Positions 36,551-44,811 of a stretch of DNA of 64,000 nucleotides are shown here, piece after piece. The notes under the pieces are model-generated. The model saw only the letters and a program-made list of their open reading frames with translations. It searched no databases and was not told the DNA's origin. Source of the stretch: Propionibacteriaceae bacterium AM104-82 (GTDB lineage: Bacteria > Actinomycetota > Actinomycetes > Propionibacteriales > Propionibacteriaceae). Within the stretch, counting starts at the first letter, position 1. The number at the start of each line of letters is the position of its first letter. Location: assembly GCA_027658995.1 (NCBI GenBank), contig JAQDQK010000002.1:124001-188000 (forward strand). Direction: 5' to 3'. Position numbers and translations under genes: made by a program.

Positions 36551-37620
36551 TGCACGGCACGATCTCAGCTCCGCCCAAGTCCAAGAACATCCTGACGGCA
36601 GCGCAGCTTCCCAAGTACACGTCGCTCTCGATGGTCGTTGCCTCGATGGCGGTGGCGTTCGGCGTGCTCGCGATCCTGGGCGCCGCCAACCCGGTCGGCG
36701 GCGTCTTCCTCGGCGCCCTGATCTACTTCGTCTCCAACTACGCGCTGTCGGCCTCGGTCGAGGGCGCCCGCAAGGCGAAGGACCGACTGGCCCGCAACAT
36801 CGTCACCGGCTTCTTCATCCTTGCCCTCTTCCCGCTGGTCTCCGTCATCTGGGGAACGGTCTCGAAGGGCATGGCCCGCTTCGACGTGCTGTTCTTCAAC
36901 TCGTCGATGCGCAACGTCGTCGGGGACGGCGGCGGCGCGGTCCACGCGATCTGGGGAACGCTGATCATCACGGGCCTCGCCACCCTGATCTCGGTGCCGA
37001 TCGGCATCCTGACGGCGATCTACCTGGTCGAGTACTCCAACAAGGGTCACCTCGGTCGCGCCATCCGGTTCTTCGTCGACGTGATGACGGGCATCCCCTC
37101 GATCGTCGCCGGCCTGTTCGCCTACACGATCTTCTCGCTGATCCTCGGGCCAGGCACCAACAACGGCTTCTCAGGCGCCTGCGCGCTCTCGGTGCTGATG
37201 ATCCCCACCGTCGTCCGCTCCACGGAGGAGATGCTGCGCCTGGTTCCCAACGAACTGCGCGAGGCCTCATACGCGCTCGGCGTGCCGAAGTACCGCACCA
37301 TCGGGAAGGTCGTGCTTCCGACGTCCATCGCGGGCATCGTGACCGGCGTGGTGCTCGGCATCGCCCGCGTCATCGGCGAGACGGCCCCGCTGCTTGTCAC
37401 GGCCGCCATCACGGCGTCGATGAACATGGACCCGTTCAAGAACCCGATGGCCACGCTTCCGGTGTTCGTCTACTACGAGTACACGACGCCCGGCGCCGAC
37501 CCCACCCCCTACATCGACCGCGCCTGGACGGGTGCGCTCACGCTGATCATCATTGTCATGGGACTGAACCTGATCGGGCGCCTGATCGCCTGGAAGTTCG
37601 CCCCCAAGGCCGGTCGCTGA
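36550..37620 (+). CDS. pstA: Phosphate ABC transporter permease PstA
   Basis: 356 residues. The N-terminal part has extra helices (about 28-95) before the conserved permease core, in which [20 protein letters not shown] is the EAA loop and [10 protein letters not shown] is typical of PstA. The ATG at 36550 overlaps the last base of the pstC stop. Confidence 0.95.
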   Translation: MHGTISAPPKSKNILTAAQLPKYTSLSMVVASMAVAFGVLAILGAANPVGGVFLGALIYFVSNYALSASVEGARKAKDRLARNIVTGFFILALFPLVSVIWGTVSKGMARFDVLFFNSSMRNVVGDGGGAVHAIWGTLIITGLATLISVPIGILTAIYLVEYSNKGHLGRAIRFFVDVMTGIPSIVAGLFAYTIFSLILGPGTNNGFSGACALSVLMIPTVVRSTEEMLRLVPNELREASYALGVPKYRTIGKVVLPTSIAGIVTGVVLGIARVIGETAPLLVTAAITASMNMDPFKNPMATLPVFVYYEYTTPGADPTPYIDRAWTGALTLIIIVMGLNLIGRLIAWKFAPKAGR

Positions 37621-37646
37621 CCGAAGCAGAAGGAACACCACCACAC

Positions 37647-38426
37647 ATGTCCAAGCGCATCGAGATCAAGGATCTCAACATCTTCTACGGCAAGTTCCAC
37701 GCCGTCAAGGACGTCAACATGGTGATCGAGCCCCGCTCGGTGACGGCGTTCATCGGCTCGTCGGGCTGCGGCAAGTCGACCGTGCTGCGGTCGCTGAACC
37801 GCATGCACGAGGTCATCCCCGGCGCCTACTGCGAGGGAAGCGTGCTGCTCGACGGCGTCGACCTGTACGACCCCGCCGTCGACCCGGTCCGGGTGCGCCG
37901 CCAGGTCGGCATGGTGTTCCAGCGGCCCAACCCGTTCCCCACCATGAGCATCAAGGAGAACGTCCTCGCGGGCGTCCGCCTCAACAACAAGCGCCTCTCC
38001 CGCGGCCAGGCAGACGAGATCGTCGAGAAGTCGCTGCGCGGCGCGAACCTGTGGAACGAGGTCAAGGACCGCCTCGAGCGTCCCGGCTCCGGCCTGTCGG
38101 GCGGCCAGCAGCAGCGCCTGTGCATCGCCCGCGCGATCGCGGTCGCACCCGACGTGCTGCTGATGGACGAGCCCTGCTCGGCGCTCGACCCGATCTCGAC
38201 GCTCGCCATCGAGGACCTGATCAAGGACCTCAAGGAGACCTACACCGTCGTCATCGTGACCCACAACATGCAGCAGGCCGCCCGCGTCTCCGACCAGACG
38301 GCGTTCTTCAACCTGAAGGAACATGGCAAGCCGGGCGAACTGATCGAGATCGGCTCGACCGAGAAGATCTTCCACAACCCGGACCAGAAGGCCACGGAGG
38401 ACTACATCACCGGGCGCTTCGGCTGA
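37647..38426 (+). CDS. pstB: Phosphate ABC transporter ATPase PstB
   Basis: 259 residues. Walker [10 protein letters not shown] (37-45), signature [14 protein letters not shown], Walker [13 protein letters not shown] and the switch His in VTHNMQQA. It energises phosphate import. AAGGA lies upstream of the ATG. A hairpin terminator follows. Confidence 0.97.
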   Translation: MSKRIEIKDLNIFYGKFHAVKDVNMVIEPRSVTAFIGSSGCGKSTVLRSLNRMHEVIPGAYCEGSVLLDGVDLYDPAVDPVRVRRQVGMVFQRPNPFPTMSIKENVLAGVRLNNKRLSRGQADEIVEKSLRGANLWNEVKDRLERPGSGLSGGQQQRLCIARAIAVAPDVLLMDEPCSALDPISTLAIEDLIKDLKETYTVVIVTHNMQQAARVSDQTAFFNLKEHGKPGELIEIGSTEKIFHNPDQKATEDYITGRFG

Positions 38427-38441
38427 TCCCTCCCCCGCCTG

Positions 38442-38474
38442 GGCCCGGCTTCGCTTCGGCGTCGCCGGGCCTTT
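38442..38474 (+). terminator. Terminator after pstB
   Basis: GGCCCGGC (38442-38449) pairs with GCCGGGCC (38464-38471) around 14 bases, followed by TTT. Confidence 0.75.
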
Positions 38475-38511
38475 CGCATCCCGCGCCAGCGGCCGTGCAC
38501 CGGTCCTGACG

Positions 38512-38517
38512 TAGCGT
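38512..38517 (+). promoter_or_regulatory. -10 box of leaderless small membrane-protein gene
   Basis: TAGCGT, 6 bases before the ATG at 38524. Confidence 0.5.
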
Positions 38518-38523
38518 GTCGCC

Positions 38524-38967
38524 ATGAGCCAGCCCACCGCAGCACGATCCCGCACCCGCGCGCCCCTCGTCGTCGCCGCCTGCTTCCTTGCCGTCGCGCT
38601 GCTCGGGGCCGGCTTCTACGCGCTGTGGTGGCAGCCGAAGGCCGAGTCGGCGTGCAACGGGCTCCCCTGGGGCCCGCGCAGCGTCGAGGACGCGACCCGC
38701 ACCTTCCTCGACGGCGTCGTCACGGGAGACAGCGGGAAGGTGTGCAGCGCGGGGCGCAACCAGATCAGCGACCACGACCTGTCCGACCTGATCGACACCT
38801 ACCGCACGGCCCTCGGCAACCCGGCGACGACGGCGGACCTCCCGATCTCCTACGGCGAGCAGATGGGCAGCGTCGTGCCCGTGACCGTCACGGGGGTCAA
38901 CGGCCCGATCGTGCTCGAGGTGCACAGCACCTCCTGGGACACCAGGGTGCTCCTCACCGACGCGTAG
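38524..38967 (+). CDS. Secreted or membrane-anchored hypothetical protein
   Basis: 147 residues. A basic N-terminus and one hydrophobic helix (about 14-36, LVVAACFLAVALLGAGFYAL) anchor a small outer domain with two Cys (about 44 and 75) that could form a disulfide. The outer domain (RSVEDATRTFLDGVVTGDSGKVCS, then a short beta-rich end) resembles NTF2-like small domains in outline only. I recognise no family. Confidence 0.65.
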   Translation: MSQPTAARSRTRAPLVVAACFLAVALLGAGFYALWWQPKAESACNGLPWGPRSVEDATRTFLDGVVTGDSGKVCSAGRNQISDHDLSDLIDTYRTALGNPATTADLPISYGEQMGSVVPVTVTGVNGPIVLEVHSTSWDTRVLLTDA

Positions 38968-38986
38968 GCGTAACCGGTCGGCAGGG

Positions 38987-40207
38987 TCAGCCGCAGGAGA
39001 GCAGGCCCGCCTTCTCCTTGAGCCCGAGCACCCGCGCCGCCGATTCGGTGACCCGAGCGGCAAACGCCTCGTCGGTGCCCGCGAGCGCGACGGTCGCCTG
39101 GACCATCTCGCCCATCAGGTTGGGGTCGGCGTTGATGGCGAGGTCTCCGCCCGCCTGGATGAACTTGATGCCGCGGTCGGCCGGGTCGATGTCCTCGACG
39201 GACTTCGCGGCGCCGAGGTCGTCGGAGATGACAACGCCGTCGTAGCCGAAGTCGCCGCGCAGCAGGTCGGTGACGATCTTTTTGCTGAACATGCCCTCCG
39301 TCGACGGGTCGATCTTGGCGTAGACGGCAGAGGACACCATCACGGAGTCGACGCCGCCGTCGATGGCCATCCGGAATGTCTCGAGTTCGGGGCTGGTCGC
39401 AGACGTCACGGTGTCCTCGGCGGCGCCGAAGTCGGTGTTTGTCTCGACCTGGCCGAGCCCAGGGAAGTGCTTCACGGAGGTCAGCACCCCTGCGTCGTGC
39501 ATGCCGTCGATGAACTCCTGCGCCTTGGCGCCGACCATGTCGGGGTCGCTTCCGAAGTCGCGCTTCAGCTTCCCGACGGGCGCGTTGGTGTTCCTGCGGT
39601 CCTCGGGCACCACGTCGCCGACGGGGGCCAGGTTGTACAGCACTCCCGCGGCGAGCAGTTCCTTGCCCCAGGTCGTGGCGTCGGTGGTCAACTGGCCGGG
39701 CGGCAACTCGCCCTGCTCCCGCGCGGAAGGCATCCGCGTGAACCCCTCACCCTGGAGGCGCTGCACGCTGCCGCCCTCCTGGTCGACGGAGACCAGGATC
39801 GGCAGCCGTGCCGACCCGACGCTGCCGAGTTCGGCGGTCAGGAGGCGGATCGCCTCGGAGCCGGAGGTGGTGTTGCCGAGCAGCACCACCGAGCCGAGCG
39901 AGTTGTCGCGGATGGCGGCGCGGGTCGTCTCGTCGAGTCCGCTGGTGGAGACCCCGACCATGTACAACTGGCCTGCCTGCTCCTCGAGCGTCAGCGACTC
40001 GGCGTAGGCGAGGCAGGCGGGAGCGGCCTGGGTGGGCGTGACGGAGGCCTCGGGCGTCGCGGAGCCGGACGCGGTCGACGCCCCCGTCGGGGTCGTCGTG
40101 CCGCTGGCGCCGTCATGGATCCGGGAGTCGTTGACGGGCAGTTGGGGCGCGCAGCCCGCGAGGACTGCGGCGGCTGCGAGGATCGCCACGCCGAGGCGGG
40201 CGCTCAC
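38987..40207 (-). CDS. NagZ-like GH3 lipoprotein
   Basis: 406 residues. A lipoprotein signal with Cys19 (VLAGCAP), a Ser/Thr/Ala linker (about 25-60), then a single GH3 barrel with VSVDQEGGSVQRLQG, KHFPGLGQ and nucleophile Asp in VVISDDLGA. NagZ enzymes remove N-acetylglucosamine from muropeptides. The NagZ catalytic loop normally reads DSH after KHFPGHGDT; here it reads NTDFG, so the general-acid His is absent. A mycobacterial LpqI-like surface protein is the closest idea. The GTG overlaps the mycothione reductase stop. Confidence 0.85.
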   Translation of the reverse strand: MSARLGVAILAAAAVLAGCAPQLPVNDSRIHDGASGTTTPTGASTASGSATPEASVTPTQAAPACLAYAESLTLEEQAGQLYMVGVSTSGLDETTRAAIRDNSLGSVVLLGNTTSGSEAIRLLTAELGSVGSARLPILVSVDQEGGSVQRLQGEGFTRMPSAREQGELPPGQLTTDATTWGKELLAAGVLYNLAPVGDVVPEDRRNTNAPVGKLKRDFGSDPDMVGAKAQEFIDGMHDAGVLTSVKHFPGLGQVETNTDFGAAEDTVTSATSPELETFRMAIDGGVDSVMVSSAVYAKIDPSTEGMFSKKIVTDLLRGDFGYDGVVISDDLGAAKSVEDIDPADRGIKFIQAGGDLAINADPNLMGEMVQATVALAGTDEAFAARVTESAARVLGLKEKAGLLSCG

Positions 40208-41607
40208 TTGCCCAGCTCGGCTGGCTGGTGCGCGGCGAGCAGGCCGAGCAGGGCGTTCTCGACGACCTCCGGCAGCGCCGGATGGATCCAGTACTGGCCA
40301 CGGGCGAGGTCCGGGACGCGCTGCCCGAAGCTCATCGCCTGGATCAGCGGCTGGATCAGCGTGGAGGCCTGCGGGCCGATGATGTGCGCGCCGAGCAGGT
40401 GCCAGGAGCTGGGGTCGGCGAGCAGCTTGACGAAGTGGCCCTCGTCCTCGAGCGCCCACCCGTAGGCGACGTCGGCGTAGCGCTGGGTCGCGACGACGTA
40501 GGGCACGCCCCACTGGCGCAACTGCTCCTCGGTCGCGCCGACCGCCGCGACCTGCGGGTTGCTGAACACGGCGTGCGGCACGTAGCGGTAGTCGGTCTCG
40601 TGCAGGTCCTCGGGGTGCAGCAGGTTGTGCTGCACGGTGCGGGTCTCCGCGTTGGCGACGTGCTTGAGCAGGTGGTCGGAGGACACGTCCCCGATCGCCC
40701 AGACGCCGGGCACGCTGGTGCGGTGCGCCGCGTCGACGCGGATCTGGCCCGCGCTGCGGGTCTCGATGCCCGCGGCGTCGAGGTTGAGCGCGTCGGAGTT
40801 GCGGTCGCGGCCGATCGCGAGCAACAGCCCATCTGCGAAGTACTCGTACTCGATGCCGTTGCGGTCGGTGGTCACCACGACGATGCCGTCGCCCTCCCGC
40901 TCGACGGAGGAGAGTGCCTGGTTGAGGCGCAGCTTCACCTTCTGCGACAGCAGGTGCTGGAACTGGTCGGCGACCTCGCGGTCGTAGGAGCGCAGCAGCC
41001 GGTCGGAGCGGTTGATCAGCGTCACGTCGGTGCCGAGGCCGCCGAAGATGTGCGCGAACTCGGCGGCGATGTAGCCGCCGCCGACGATCACGAGCCGCTG
41101 CGGGCGCTTGTCGATGCGCATGATGTCGTCGGAGGTGTAGACCAGGTCGGCGACCTCGTCGAGGCCGGGCAGGTCGAGCCGACGGGGCCGGGAGCCGGTG
41201 GCGATCACGATCTGGTCGGCGCTGATCTCGTCGTCGCCGATCCGCAGCGTCTTCGGCCCGGTGAACGACGCCTCGCCGTGGAAGACCGTGACGTTCTCGG
41301 AGCGCTCCCGCCAGTCGAGGCCGCCCGCCGAGACCGCGTCGATGCGGCCGAAGATCCGGTCGCGGATCGCGCGCCAGTCGGACCCTTCCCTGCGCAGGTC
41401 GACGCCGAGCCGCTTGGCCTCGGCAGGGCTGGCCGCGTAGTCGGCGGGAAGCACGAACATCTTGGTGGGGATGCAGCCGCGGTTCAGGCAGGTGCCGCCG
41501 AAGACGGGGTCGCGTTCGATCAGTGCGACGTTCCAGTCCGAGAACCGTTCATCGATCAGCGAGTTTCCGGAGCCGGAGCCAATCACGGCAAGATCGAAAT
41601 GCTGCAT
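40204..41607 (-). CDS. mtr: Mycothione reductase
   Basis: 467 residues. FAD-binding VIGSGSGNS, the redox pair Cys40/Cys45 in GGTCLNRGCIPTK, the NADPH-site GGGYIAAEFAHIFGGLG and the C-terminal WIHPALPEVVENALL. It keeps mycothiol reduced, using NADPH. The ATG at 41607 gives the canonical MQHFDLAVIG; one three codons earlier is less likely. A CACAAT box lies 7 bases upstream, so it is leaderless. Confidence 0.93.
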   Translation of the reverse strand: MQHFDLAVIGSGSGNSLIDERFSDWNVALIERDPVFGGTCLNRGCIPTKMFVLPADYAASPAEAKRLGVDLRREGSDWRAIRDRIFGRIDAVSAGGLDWRERSENVTVFHGEASFTGPKTLRIGDDEISADQIVIATGSRPRRLDLPGLDEVADLVYTSDDIMRIDKRPQRLVIVGGGYIAAEFAHIFGGLGTDVTLINRSDRLLRSYDREVADQFQHLLSQKVKLRLNQALSSVEREGDGIVVVTTDRNGIEYEYFADGLLLAIGRDRNSDALNLDAAGIETRSAGQIRVDAAHRTSVPGVWAIGDVSSDHLLKHVANAETRTVQHNLLHPEDLHETDYRYVPHAVFSNPQVAAVGATEEQLRQWGVPYVVATQRYADVAYGWALEDEGHFVKLLADPSSWHLLGAHIIGPQASTLIQPLIQAMSFGQRVPDLARGQYWIHPALPEVVENALLGLLAAHQPAELGK

Positions 41608-41614
41608 GGCCCCC

Positions 41615-41620
41615 ATTGTG
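41615..41620 (-). promoter_or_regulatory. -10 box of leaderless mtr
   Basis: CACAAT on the minus strand, 7 bases before the ATG at 41607. Confidence 0.45.
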
Positions 41621-41662
41621 TCACGGCGTCACCTGGAGAGGCTTGAGGGCTGGCCGGGGCCC

Positions 41663-41668
41663 TACAGT
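41663..41668 (+). promoter_or_regulatory. -10 box of leaderless SDR gene
   Basis: TACAGT, 7 bases before the ATG at 41676. Confidence 0.5.
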
Positions 41669-41675
41669 TGGGCGC

Positions 41676-42437
41676 ATGAGCAATTCGTGGGCTGTCGTCA
41701 CTGGTGGATCGAGCGGGCTGGGTGTCGCCTTCGCGGAGCGGGTCGCCTCGAAGGGCACCAACGTGCTGCTTGCCGCCCGCAGCGGCGACCGGCTCGACGA
41801 GGTCGCCGCTGATCTGCGCAAGCGGTTCCGGGTGGAGACCGAGACCGTCGCCGCCGACCTGGGCGACGCGACGCAGCGCGGCAGGCTGATCGAGGCCATC
41901 GACGGCCGCGACGTCGGCTACCTCGTCAACAACGCCGGCTTCGGCACCATCGGCGAGTTCGCCGACGCAGAGCCGCGCCGGATCGCCAACGAGTTGAACC
42001 TCAACGTGCTCGCCCTGACCGAACTCTCCCGCGCCGTTGCCCCTGGCATGATCCGGCGCCGTCGCGGCGCGATCATCAACGTCGCCTCGACCGCGGCGTT
42101 CCAACCGATCCCCACGATGGCCGTCTACGCGGCATCGAAGGCCTACGTGCTGAGGTTCAGCATCGCGCTATGGGAGGAACTGCGCCACACAGGGGTGCGC
42201 GCCATGGCGATCTGCCCGGGCCCGACCGACACCGCCTTCTTCGCCAACGCGGGCAACGACACGGTGATGTCGAAGCGCCGCACCCCCGACCAGGTCGTCG
42301 ACACGACCTTCCAGGCCCTGAAGCGGCACCGTCCCTATGCGGTCGACGGCGCCAACAACGCCGCGATGGCGTTCGCGACCCGGCTCGCTCCTGCCCGGCT
42401 TCAGGCGAAGCTGGCAAAGCTGGTCGCGACGCGCTGA
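41676..42437 (+). CDS. Short-chain dehydrogenase/reductase
   Basis: 253 residues with the Rossmann motif TGGSSGLG (9-16), NNAG, the Ser of INVASTAAF and the catalytic YAASK. NADP preference is suggested by Arg residues after the second strand (AARSGDR). The substrate is unknown; relatives act on lipid or keto intermediates. It is divergent from mtr. Confidence 0.9.
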   Translation: MSNSWAVVTGGSSGLGVAFAERVASKGTNVLLAARSGDRLDEVAADLRKRFRVETETVAADLGDATQRGRLIEAIDGRDVGYLVNNAGFGTIGEFADAEPRRIANELNLNVLALTELSRAVAPGMIRRRRGAIINVASTAAFQPIPTMAVYAASKAYVLRFSIALWEELRHTGVRAMAICPGPTDTAFFANAGNDTVMSKRRTPDQVVDTTFQALKRHRPYAVDGANNAAMAFATRLAPARLQAKLAKLVATR

Positions 42438-42449
42438 CGTCGCGGCGAC

Positions 42450-43895
42450 TCAGCCGACCTCGAAGGTCTTCGTCTCGGCGATGGTGCGACCCGCGGTGCC
42501 CTCGACGCGGGCGCTGACCTCGTACCTGCCCGCGGGAAGCGACGCCTTGACGCTCCACACGCGCCAGCCGTCCTGGTTCGCCACGGTCGCCGTCTGTGCA
42601 GGCTCCTCGACGAGCACCTTGCCCGTCTCGCTGTTGACGATGCGGACCACCGGTTCGCCGTAGCCGGGCTTGATGGTTCCCACGATGCTCGTCTCCCCCG
42701 GAGACAGCCGCGCCAGGTTCCTCGGGGTGGTGATCCACACCAGCGGCATCGGGTCGAGGCCCTCGCGCTTGAAGCCGGTGTCGCTCGCGAAGGCCCCGGG
42801 CGCGGCGCGCCCCTCGGAGCGGAACCGGACGCTCAGGTCGGGGTTGGCGACCAGGTCGGAGACCGTGTAGACGATCTGGTTGCGCGCCTGCTCCTCCTCC
42901 TGCACGCCGTCGATGTCGGCGTAGGCGTCGGCGGACAGGTCGACGACGATCGAGTCGGCGTTCTGCTCGATGTCGAGCACCTGACCGGAGTCCCACTGCG
43001 ACTCGTAGTCCGGGTCGGCGGGCGGCACCGTCAGGAGCGCCTCGACGGCGGAGCGCACCAGGTCGCCGGAGGACGACAGGTCGCGCAGTTCGCGGTACAT
43101 CGCGCCGTCCTGCCTGCCGATGTAGTAGATCGGGATGCCGCGCACCATGGCTGGCATCGAACGCGACGCGGTGGGTTCGGTGCCCGCGTCGGGCGAGGCG
43201 GGTGGCATCTCTGCGGGCGCGACGGCGGGGTTGGTGACCGCGGCGAGCACCAGGCCGAGGATCAGGGCGACGATGGTGAGCGCGACGACGGAGCGGGGCC
43301 CGAACCGGAGTTGGCCGCCGTCCCCGAGTTGCTCAAGCTCGGCGGCGAGGGTGTCGGTGCCCGGTGCCTGCACCGTGCGCGCGGAGGCGCGCAGCGCGGC
43401 GGTGATCTCCTGCGAAAGGGCCTCGAGGCCAGCGGGTGGGCTCTCCCCGTCGTCGAGGTTGGCGCGCAGCGTCTCGCGGGCGATCTCCAACTTCTGGTTG
43501 CAGCCCCGCAGCGACATCCGCATGATGCCCGCCAGATCGGGGCCGAAGACGGCGAGGTAGTGGCTGACGACGATCAACTCCGCCATCCGCGGCGGGAGCG
43601 CAGAAACGGCCCGCAGCAGGTCGTCCTGGCGCGGGTCCTCGACGCCCGGCAGGTTGAGGGGTTGCTGGGGAGGTCGCACCGAGCGGGCGGCGTGCACGAC
43701 GCTCTCCTGGAGGAACTCGACGCGCTCCGCGGGGTCGATCAACCGGTGGCCGCGACGGTGCAGCGCGAGCAGTGCGCCGCGCACGATCCGACCGGAGCCT
43801 TCCTCGGCGCCCAGCAGCACGGCGAGCCGGTGCAGCGTCGCACCCTGCTCCTCGTACAGCCGGACCAGCCAGTCCGGGCTCTCGTCGGCCCGCAC
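42450..43895 (-). CDS. Sigma-factor-like domain fused through a membrane helix to GerMN and Gmad2 domains
   Basis: 481 residues. Residues 1-165 resemble sigma-70 regions 2 and 4 (YEEQGATLHRLAVLLG; LRAVSALPPRMAELIVVSHY). One membrane helix follows (about 202-221, SVVALTIVALILGLVLAAV). Outside are a GerMN domain (about 253-370: GIPIYYIGRQDGAMYRELRD, IVVDLSADAYADIDG) and a Gmad2 immunoglobulin-like domain (about 375-480: SIVGTIKPGYGEPVVRIV). The GTG start lies 4 bases after ccsB. It is the last gene of a cytochrome c biogenesis run. The fusion suggests a membrane sensor that acts on transcription; this is inference. Confidence 0.75.
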   Translation of the reverse strand: MRADESPDWLVRLYEEQGATLHRLAVLLGAEEGSGRIVRGALLALHRRGHRLIDPAERVEFLQESVVHAARSVRPPQQPLNLPGVEDPRQDDLLRAVSALPPRMAELIVVSHYLAVFGPDLAGIMRMSLRGCNQKLEIARETLRANLDDGESPPAGLEALSQEITAALRASARTVQAPGTDTLAAELEQLGDGGQLRFGPRSVVALTIVALILGLVLAAVTNPAVAPAEMPPASPDAGTEPTASRSMPAMVRGIPIYYIGRQDGAMYRELRDLSSSGDLVRSAVEALLTVPPADPDYESQWDSGQVLDIEQNADSIVVDLSADAYADIDGVQEEEQARNQIVYTVSDLVANPDLSVRFRSEGRAAPGAFASDTGFKREGLDPMPLVWITTPRNLARLSPGETSIVGTIKPGYGEPVVRIVNSETGKVLVEEPAQTATVANQDGWRVWSVKASLPAGRYEVSARVEGTAGRTIAETKTFEVG

Positions 43896-43899
43896 GTTC

Positions 43900-44811
43900 C
43901 TAGATCCCCGAATACGAGTGGAGGCCGCTGAACAACAGGTTGACGCCGATGAAGTTGAACCAGAACGCGACCACGCCGATCAGCGAGATGATCGCGACCG
44001 GGCGACCCCGCCAGCCGGCCGTGGCGCGGGCGTGCAGGTAGGCGACGTAGATGATCCAGGTGATGAAGGACCAGGTCTCCTTCGGGTCCCAGTTCCAGAA
44101 CCGTCCCCAGGCGTACTGCGCCCAGATCGAGCCCGCGACGATGGTGAAGGTCCACAGCGGGACGGCGAAGGCGATCAGCCGGTAGGAGATCAGGTCGAGG
44201 CGCTTGGCGGTGGGCAGTTTCGCGACGTAGCCGACGACCTCGACGCCCTTGGCCGCCGCCTTCTTGGTGGCCGACTCGCGCACCAGGTACAGGATCGAGG
44301 TGATCGCGGCGATGTTGAAGGCCGCTCCCGAGATGCACGCGGCGATGATGTGGATGATGAACCAGACGCTGTGCAGCGCTGGCACGAGCGGCGCCACGTC
44401 GACGTAGAACTGGGTGACGGCGATCCCGAGCCCGAAGGTGAACAGCAGGTTGGCGCCCAGGCCGAGCCAGCGCATCCCGAACCGGTAGGCGCACACCAGG
44501 TACAGCAGCACCGCGAACGCAAGGGCGGCGGTGATGAACTCGTACATGTTGCCCCAGGGGGCGCGGTTGGCGGCGACGCCGCGCAGCACGACGGCTCCGA
44601 TGTGCAGCACCGCCGCGATGGTGGTGGTGAACAGGCCGAGCCTGCCGTAGAAGTCGACGCGGGTGCGTGCCGCGTCCTCGCTGCCGTCCTCAGGGCGCTC
44701 CTTGGCGAGCCCGCGAGCAGACGACCATTCGAGGGCGCACAGCGCGAACGCGACAAGGTAGACGACCGCTGCGGCCACCATCGCCGTGTAGGACCATTCG
44801 GACAGCGTCAT
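43900..44811 (-). CDS. ccsB: Cytochrome c biogenesis protein CcsB/ResC
   Basis: 303 residues with about eight helices. The tryptophan-rich haem-handling motif WGRFWNWDPKETWSFITW and flanking His residues (LHSVWFIIHI) are diagnostic. With ResB it moves haem to apocytochrome c outside the membrane. The ATG overlaps the resB stop (ATGA). Confidence 0.95.
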   Translation of the reverse strand: MTLSEWSYTAMVAAAVVYLVAFALCALEWSSARGLAKERPEDGSEDAARTRVDFYGRLGLFTTTIAAVLHIGAVVLRGVAANRAPWGNMYEFITAALAFAVLLYLVCAYRFGMRWLGLGANLLFTFGLGIAVTQFYVDVAPLVPALHSVWFIIHIIAACISGAAFNIAAITSILYLVRESATKKAAAKGVEVVGYVAKLPTAKRLDLISYRLIAFAVPLWTFTIVAGSIWAQYAWGRFWNWDPKETWSFITWIIYVAYLHARATAGWRGRPVAIISLIGVVAFWFNFIGVNLLFSGLHSYSGI

